Source: Lachnospiraceae bacterium UBA3772
GTDB lineage: Bacteria; Bacillota; Clostridia; Lachnospirales; Lachnospiraceae
Assembly (NCBI GenBank): GCA_002371025.1
Contig: DFFQ01000001.1
Span: 1 to 12,305, forward strand
Length of the DNA: 12,305 nucleotides
Reading direction: 5' to 3'
The notes under the pieces are model-generated. The model worked only from the letters and a program-made list of their open reading frames with translations, did not search any database and was not told the origin of the DNA. Each line of letters opens with the position of its first letter. The first letter of the stretch is position 1. A program made the position numbers and the translations under genes. Shown here piece by piece: positions 8,278 to 12,305 of this stretch.

Positions 8278-8928
8278 TTATGATAATGTATGGTCAAAGC
8301 CACCATGTTTTTTCTTTTCAGCAGATTCCCACATCTGTCTCATATATGTAACATAATCCTGATTGCCATATCCAGGACGACAGAAACGACAGGCATTTGC
8401 AAGGATCATAAAATCCTCCTTATAGGAGTCTTTCTCTTTAAACTTGATAGGAATATTAAACTGATCATTTACAGTCTGAACAACAAGAGATACACTTGAT
8501 GGAACTCCATTATAATACTGTACAAATACATAAACTGAAAGAAGATGATCCCTCATTACTATTCTTGTAAGATCTGTCTTAAATGCAAATAATCTATTTG
8601 AAATGATAAGATGATCATTCTGATATTCCATAGTTGCATAAAGTTCATCCGCATATTCTAATACTTCCGGATGTTTTCTTAAATACCTCTGCTTCTCTGG
8701 ATGTTTTTTTCTTGAGATTCCAAACAATAAAAGAGGTATTGCAAATAAAAGCAATATCGCTGCAAAAACACCAAAAACAATTCCTGGGCCTAAGTCAGAT
8801 TCTCCAGAACTTACAATCACTCCAAGCCCAATAAGTATAGCTGCTAATACCATAAAAACTATACTCAGTACAAAAAACTTCTTAGTTTTACTTTTTATCT
8901 GGTTAAGAATAATCTCTCTTCCCCACAT
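8278..8928 (-). CDS. Uncharacterised two-helix membrane protein, paralogue of the downstream gene
   Basis: I do not recognise this 216-aa family. It has a short basic N-terminus, hydrophobic segments at about 18-40 and 49-71 separated by a short acidic/glycine loop, a basic stretch (RKKHPEKQRYLRKHPE, 73-88) and a soluble C-terminal domain. HLIISNRLFAFKTDL (106-120) parallels the downstream protein, as does the ending ILANACRFC...YVTYMRQMWESAEKKK with Cys180 and Cys183. The start is well supported: AAGGAGGAG stands 7 nt before the ATG at 8928. A possible promoter with an inverted repeat precedes it, so the pair probably forms a two-gene unit. Nothing visible suggests a catalytic site. A membrane-anchored sensing or scaffold role is possible but unproven. 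Confidence 0.87.
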   Translation of the reverse strand: MWGREIILNQIKSKTKKFFVLSIVFMVLAAILIGLGVIVSSGESDLGPGIVFGVFAAILLLFAIPLLLFGISRKKHPEKQRYLRKHPEVLEYADELYATMEYQNDHLIISNRLFAFKTDLTRIVMRDHLLSVYVFVQYYNGVPSSVSLVVQTVNDQFNIPIKFKEKDSYKEDFMILANACRFCRPGYGNQDYVTYMRQMWESAEKKKHGGFDHTLS

Positions 8929-8962
8929 AGTGTAACTCCTCCTTAAAATGTTCGTTTTAAAT

Positions 8963-8997
8963 AAAGATAGCTTAATAGTTTATCTTTTTTTCGTCAA
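8963..8997 (-). promoter_or_regulatory. Putative promoter with overlapping inverted repeat, upstream of the membrane-protein pair
   Basis: TTGACG (8997-8992) is followed by a 17-bp spacer and TAAGCT (8974-8969), a poor -10. The perfect 7-bp inverted repeat AAAGATA/TATCTTT (arms 8987-8981 and 8969-8963, 11-bp centre) covers the -10 region, as an operator might. The gap between the ABC-F stop and this gene (8929-9017) holds nothing else I can identify, including no terminator. Confidence 0.4.
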
Positions 8998-9017
8998 TCC
9001 CCTAATCATTATCTGTG

Positions 9018-10850
9018 TCACTGACTTATGATCCTGTCATTTAAGTCTTCTAAATACTCCCACCGACTCATCTTTTCTTCAAGTTCTTTTTCTAACCGAT
9101 CTCTTTCTTCCCCCAACTCTCTAAGCTTAACAAAATCGCTGCCATATTTAAGGATTTCAGCATCACACTTCTCAATTTTTTCTTCCAGAAGAGCAATATC
9201 TTCCTCAATAGTCTCATATTCCTTTTGTTCTTTATAAGACATCTTAAGTTTTTCTTCATGCCGAGGTTTATATGTCTGCTTTCCAACATTACTTTTAGGA
9301 ATTGACGCACTTTCTCCTTCTTTTGCTGAAGCATCACTATTCTTTAGTTTCATAACATATCCTGATTTTTCAACAAAATCCGAATAGTTACCATCATACT
9401 GTTTTATATTTCCACTGCCATCAAATAAAAGTATCCTGTTAACAACATTATCCAGGAAATATCTATCATGACTTACAGTGATGATTATCCCATCAAAACT
9501 AGAAAGAAAAGACTCCAGAACTGAAAGAGTCGCTATATCCAGATCATTTGTAGGCTCATCTAAAAGCAAAACATTTGGAGCCGTCATAATTACCTTAAGC
9601 AGCTTTAAGCGTCTCTTTTCGCCTCCTGACAGCTTATAGAGAGGTGAATACTGCATCTCTCCCTCAAAAAGAAAATTTTCCAGCATTTGAGAAGCAGATA
9701 TATAACCGTTGGGTGTCTTTATATATTCCGCAGTATCTCTGATATAATCAATAACCCTTTGATTCTGCGGTGCATTTTCAAGTTCTGTTATTTCCTGCTC
9801 AAAATATCCGATCTTTATGGTATCTCCAAGGGATATATCGCCCTTATCGGGTTTTATAAGACCAGCTATCATCTTAAGAAGAGTGGATTTTCCTATTCCA
9901 TTTGGTCCTACGATACCAATTCTGTCATTTCTAAGAGCAGTATAGGTATAATCTTTAATGAGCACTTTTCCATCATATTCCTTGGAAATGTTATTTATCT
10001 CTATAGTCTTTCTTCCCATTCGCGAAGCTACCGATTCAAGGACAAGTGTTTCATCCAAAACTGGAGCTCCAATACTACTTGCTTCCTCAAATCTCTGAAG
10101 CCTTGCCTTTTGCTTTGTTGTCCTTGCTCTGGCCCCTCGTCTTACCCATTTAAGTTCATTTCTAAGAAAGTTCTGCCTCTTCTTTTCCTGATTTATAGCA
10201 TCTTCAATCCTCTTATTCTTAAGCAGAAGAAATCCGGAATAATTGGATTCATAACTATAAACATCTCCATGATCAAGTTCTATTATTTTACTGGTTACAA
10301 TATCAAGGAAATATCTGTCATGAGTAACCATAAGGATGGTTCCCTTATAAGCCTTAAGATAATCTTCAAGCCATCTGACCATAGCCGCATCCAGATGGTT
10401 TGTCGGCTCATCCAAAAGCAAAATATCTGATGGTTCTATCAAACATCTTACCAAGGCTACCTTCTTTTTTTCGCCACCTGAAAGAAGATTTACTTTCTTA
10501 TTAAAATCAAGAATTCCAAGACGAATAAGCATATCCTTCGCTTTAACATCAAGATTCCAGCCGTCTGCCATATCTGAAAGGTTGTCCGTAGCATATTCTA
10601 TAATAGTCTTATCAGAACTAAAATCAGGTATCTGTGGAAGATAAGCAACTTTAGCTTTATTCGCCTTTATTATCTTTCCATCGTCACTTTCCTCTTCTCC
10701 TGCAATCATCTTAAGAAGAGTCGATTTTCCTGTTCCATTGATGCCTATAACACCTGCTTTTTCTCCTTCTTCAAGACCAAAGGTTGCGTCATTTAATATT
10801 ATTTTTTCACCGAAAGCTTTCTTTAATCCTTCAACTGAAATGATGCTCAT
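9018..10850 (-). CDS. ABC-F family ATPase, Uup type
   Basis: The 610-aa protein has two ABC ATPase domains and no membrane segments, as in ABC-F proteins, which act on the ribosome rather than in transport. Domain 1 has Walker A GINGTGKS (36-43), signature LSGGE (123-127), Walker B LLLDEP (144-149, catalytic Glu148) and H-loop His177. Domain 2 has GPNGIGKS (315-322), LSGGE (407-411), LLLDEP (428-433, Glu432) and His461. The linker (about 211-275) contains ELKWVRRGARARTTKQKAR, and the C-terminus (about 537-605) is a charged coiled coil starting MSYKEQKE and including RWEYLEDL. Both are typical of the Uup branch. Uup proteins are linked to ribosome assembly or rescue and to transposon excision phenotypes. 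No long antibiotic-resistance-type linker is evident. The ATG at 10850 has AAGGAA upstream. It lies behind cvfB, past a hairpin. Confidence 0.93.
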   Translation of the reverse strand: MSIISVEGLKKAFGEKIILNDATFGLEEGEKAGVIGINGTGKSTLLKMIAGEEESDDGKIIKANKAKVAYLPQIPDFSSDKTIIEYATDNLSDMADGWNLDVKAKDMLIRLGILDFNKKVNLLSGGEKKKVALVRCLIEPSDILLLDEPTNHLDAAMVRWLEDYLKAYKGTILMVTHDRYFLDIVTSKIIELDHGDVYSYESNYSGFLLLKNKRIEDAINQEKKRQNFLRNELKWVRRGARARTTKQKARLQRFEEASSIGAPVLDETLVLESVASRMGRKTIEINNISKEYDGKVLIKDYTYTALRNDRIGIVGPNGIGKSTLLKMIAGLIKPDKGDISLGDTIKIGYFEQEITELENAPQNQRVIDYIRDTAEYIKTPNGYISASQMLENFLFEGEMQYSPLYKLSGGEKRRLKLLKVIMTAPNVLLLDEPTNDLDIATLSVLESFLSSFDGIIITVSHDRYFLDNVVNRILLFDGSGNIKQYDGNYSDFVEKSGYVMKLKNSDASAKEGESASIPKSNVGKQTYKPRHEEKLKMSYKEQKEYETIEEDIALLEEKIEKCDAEILKYGSDFVKLRELGEERDRLEKELEEKMSRWEYLEDLNDRIISQ

Positions 10851-10885
10851 ATGCTAATTCCTTTTCTTTTTTTTGTACCTCTCGG

Positions 10886-10924
10886 GCTAAATGAAAGACC
10901 CCACGCTTTATAGTGTGAGGTCTT
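10886..10924 (-). terminator. Hairpin terminator between the cvfB-type gene and the ABC-F gene
   Basis: On the minus strand AAGACCTCACAC and GCGTGGGGTCTT form a 10-bp stem (one G-U pair) plus one pair past a mismatch, with a 6-nt loop. The tail TTTCATTT is T-rich but interrupted. The stem begins 11 nt after the cvfB stop and ends about 44 nt before the ABC-F start. No convincing promoter lies in that short space, so it may be leaky or act as an attenuator. Confidence 0.75.
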
Positions 10925-10934
10925 AAAATACATC

Positions 10935-11768
10935 TTAATTATCTCTATCTGTAAGTATAATGCTTCTTTCTGTAAGTCTAACCTTACCTTCTTTAAGAAG
11001 TCGTCCAACTGCACGTTTAAATGCATTTTTGCTGATACCAAATTCTGTTTTTATAAGTTCAGCACTTGCCTTATCTGTAAATGGAAGAACCCCGTCATAA
11101 CTCTTTATGATATCATAAACCATCTCAGCGTCTTTATTCATCTGCTGTGGTATAGCTTCTCTCATGGAAAGATCAGCCTTTCCATCATCTCTTATCTTTA
11201 CTATTCTACAGCTGACTTCTTCACCTACAAAAACCTTATCGAATATCTCGCTCTGGTGAATAAGTCCTGAATACTTATCATCTATCGCAACAAAGGCACC
11301 AAATCCTTTTCTTATCTCATAAATAGTTCCAGTTACTGTGCTGCCTTCCTCATATCCAAAACATCCGTCAAGAAAATCATACAATTTCATTGATACACAA
11401 GGTCTTCCAGATTTATCTACGTACATCCTTACAAGATATCTTGATCCAGGAACTACCTTTATTGTCTGCTGCTTGAAAGGAAGGAAGATATCCTTCTCAA
11501 GTCCCCAGTCCATAAATGCTCCAAAATCCGATACAGCCTTACACTTAAGCTTTGCCATACGTCCCAGCTCGATCAGCGGTGTATCAAGTGTTGCAATTGG
11601 TCTGTCACTTGAATCCATATAAATAAAAGCTTTGATAGTATCTCCAATTTTTGTTCCTTCTGGAACCTGTTTATTGGGAAGAAGCACATCTTCACTGCCA
11701 TCCGTAAGATAGACACCGAAGTCCTTTATCCTATCAACTTTAAGTTCATTCCATGTTCCTGTTCTCAT
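10935..11768 (-). CDS. cvfB: CvfB/YitL-type RNA-binding protein with S1 domains and a winged helix
   Basis: The 277-aa protein matches the CvfB family (conserved virulence factor B in staphylococci, YitL in Bacillus), cytoplasmic nucleic-acid-binding proteins affecting expression. S1-like beta-barrel segments occupy about 5-65 (DFGVYLTDG, VLLPNKQVP), 68-130 (SDFGAFMDWGLEKDIFLPF) and 143-203. The last is the most canonical S1 motif: GTIYEIRKGFGAFVAI, then GLIHQSEIF and KADLSMRE. Residues about 215-275 form a winged-helix domain (FGISKNAFKRAVGRLLKEGKVRL). Length and domain order are normal for the family. The ATG at 11768 follows AGGAG by 5 nt. It starts 13 nt after the 126-aa gene, so the two are probably one transcript from the promoter near 12210-12239, ending at the hairpin at 10886-10924. 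Confidence 0.92.
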   Translation of the reverse strand: MRTGTWNELKVDRIKDFGVYLTDGSEDVLLPNKQVPEGTKIGDTIKAFIYMDSSDRPIATLDTPLIELGRMAKLKCKAVSDFGAFMDWGLEKDIFLPFKQQTIKVVPGSRYLVRMYVDKSGRPCVSMKLYDFLDGCFGYEEGSTVTGTIYEIRKGFGAFVAIDDKYSGLIHQSEIFDKVFVGEEVSCRIVKIRDDGKADLSMREAIPQQMNKDAEMVYDIIKSYDGVLPFTDKASAELIKTEFGISKNAFKRAVGRLLKEGKVRLTERSIILTDRDN

Positions 11769-11781
11769 TTAATCTCCTGTT

Positions 11782-12162
11782 TTATACTGCCTGTTTTTTA
11801 CTTACTTTCTTTTTACCAGGCTTCTCAATCATCAGCACTTTTTCTCTGATAAACTGTCTCTCTGTTTCATCAGCTAACTCATATCCAAGACTCTTTAAAT
11901 TGGTTATTGAATTGGTAAGCTTAACTATCTCTACAGGTTTCTTCTTGTCTGCATTATCAAAATCATAACCGTTATATACATCTATTATTGCATAAACATC
12001 TTTCGTTCTTCTGTCTGGACTGCTTATAACATCCCTGATACACCAGTCATCAACCGGAGTCCCCTTATCAAGAACATCTGCCCCTTCCAAACCAACTTTT
12101 TTTATGTAGACATTCTCTGTATCACAGATTGCCCATGGCACTACATAAATAATACTACTCAC
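11782..12162 (-). CDS. Uncharacterised 126-aa soluble protein, first gene of the cvfB operon
   Basis: I do not recognise this protein. It begins MSSIIYVVPWAICDTENVYIK, has an acidic middle (DVYNGYDFDNAD, 61-72) and a segment TNSITNLKSLGYELADETERQFI (83-105), and ends in a basic tail KPGKKKVSKK (115-124). There is no signal peptide or membrane segment. Trp10, Cys13, Trp40 and Cys41 are visible, but no metal-binding pattern is clear. The start is a GTG at 12162, supported by AGGAGG 8 nt upstream and the lack of an ATG nearby in frame. It is the promoter-proximal gene and is followed after 13 nt by the CvfB-type gene, which suggests a role in RNA metabolism or translation by association only. 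Its coding appearance is convincing, with few atypical residues, but the function is open. Confidence 0.82.
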   Translation of the reverse strand: MSSIIYVVPWAICDTENVYIKKVGLEGADVLDKGTPVDDWCIRDVISSPDRRTKDVYAIIDVYNGYDFDNADKKKPVEIVKLTNSITNLKSLGYELADETERQFIREKVLMIEKPGKKKVSKKQAV

Positions 12163-12209
12163 TTTACTTTCCTCCTAATAGCAAAATACCTGCTGTATGC
12201 AACACGCAA

Positions 12210-12239
12210 ATATTAGCATCATATAATAAAACTTGTCAA
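12210..12239 (-). promoter_or_regulatory. Promoter of the 126-aa gene-cvfB operon
   Basis: A perfect TTGACA (12239-12234) is followed by an 18-bp spacer and TAATAT (12215-12210). The -10 is preceded by TGC, giving an extended -10 form. The start point would be near 12203, about 41 nt before the GTG start. The -35 box begins directly after the tRNA terminator tail. Confidence 0.8.
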
Positions 12240-12240
12240 G

Positions 12241-12276
12241 AAAAGAAAAAGACGAGCTAAGAATCTTAGTTCGTCT
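12241..12276 (-). terminator. Terminator downstream of the tRNA gene
   Basis: On the minus strand AGACGAACTAAG pairs with CTTAGCTCGTCT with one A-C mismatch around a 3-nt loop. TTTTCTTTT follows (12249-12241). It lies 8 nt past the tRNA 3' end and would end the tRNA transcript. Confidence 0.9.
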
Positions 12277-12284
12277 AGTAAAAG

Positions 12285-12305
12285 CTGGGCTACAAGGATT
12301 CGAAC
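12285..12305 (-). tRNA. tRNA 3' end, probably tRNA-Gln (partial; most of the gene outside window)
   Basis: Only the last 21 nt are present. Read on the minus strand they are the T-loop TTCGAAT, the T-stem 3' strand CCTTG, the acceptor 3' strand TAGCCCA and discriminator G. The implied 5' acceptor strand TGGGCTA, with a U1-A72 pair and G73, is what bacterial tRNA-Gln usually has, as in Bacillus. The anticodon is not visible, so the identity is inferred. The next bases are CTT, so the CCA end is not encoded. Confidence 0.8.

Noticed and set aside
9687..10430. A 247-codon open frame on the plus strand
   Set aside because: It is antisense to the ABC-F gene, whose motifs are conserved throughout. 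The plus-strand product has no recognisable motif and I see no good ribosome binding site, so it is a shadow frame.
10847..11041. A 64-codon minus-strand frame running into the ABC-F start
   Set aside because: It lies in another frame of the 3' end of the CvfB-type gene and across the terminator hairpin, with no family match.

Overview
The window looks like chromosomal DNA from an AT-rich Gram-positive anaerobe of the Clostridia, most likely a Lachnospiraceae-type bacterium. This is inferred from strong AGGAGG ribosome binding sites, A+T-rich intergenic DNA, a T-box in front of the trp genes, a PurF of the 'MGGFF' type and a CvfB/YitL-type RNA-binding protein. Every gene I can support lies on the minus strand, so transcription runs from high to low coordinates.

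In transcription order, the right end (12305 to 10935) holds the last 21 nt of a tRNA, probably tRNA-Gln, and its terminator. A strong promoter follows, driving an unrecognised 126-aa protein and a CvfB-type protein with S1 and winged-helix domains. A hairpin terminator separates these from a Uup-type ABC-F ATPase (10850 to 9018). Next comes a tandem pair of paralogous two-helix membrane proteins of unknown function (8928 to 7586).

The centre (7542 to 1276) is a tryptophan biosynthesis operon in the order trpE-trpG-trpD-trpC-trpB-trpA. It has a near-consensus promoter and a T-box leader whose specifier codon is UGG (Trp), whose antiterminator bulge is UGGC, and which ends in an intrinsic terminator. 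Together the genes make L-tryptophan from chorismate, except that no trpF (phosphoribosylanthranilate isomerase) is present. Spacing is tight: trpB and trpA overlap by 8 bp, and the other junctions are 3 to 17 nt.

The left end (1124 to 1) is a truncated PurF-like amidophosphoribosyltransferase with its own promoter. Its phosphoribosyltransferase part is clear, but the glutaminase part lacks the N-terminal catalytic cysteine and other active-site residues.

The only gene-free stretch above 300 bases, 7159 to 7585, is filled mainly by the T-box leader and the trp promoter. I saw no CRISPR array, insertion sequence, phage gene or obvious defence system. The most notable items are the glutaminase-deficient PurF, the missing trpF, the paralogous membrane-protein pair and the unknown gene ahead of cvfB.
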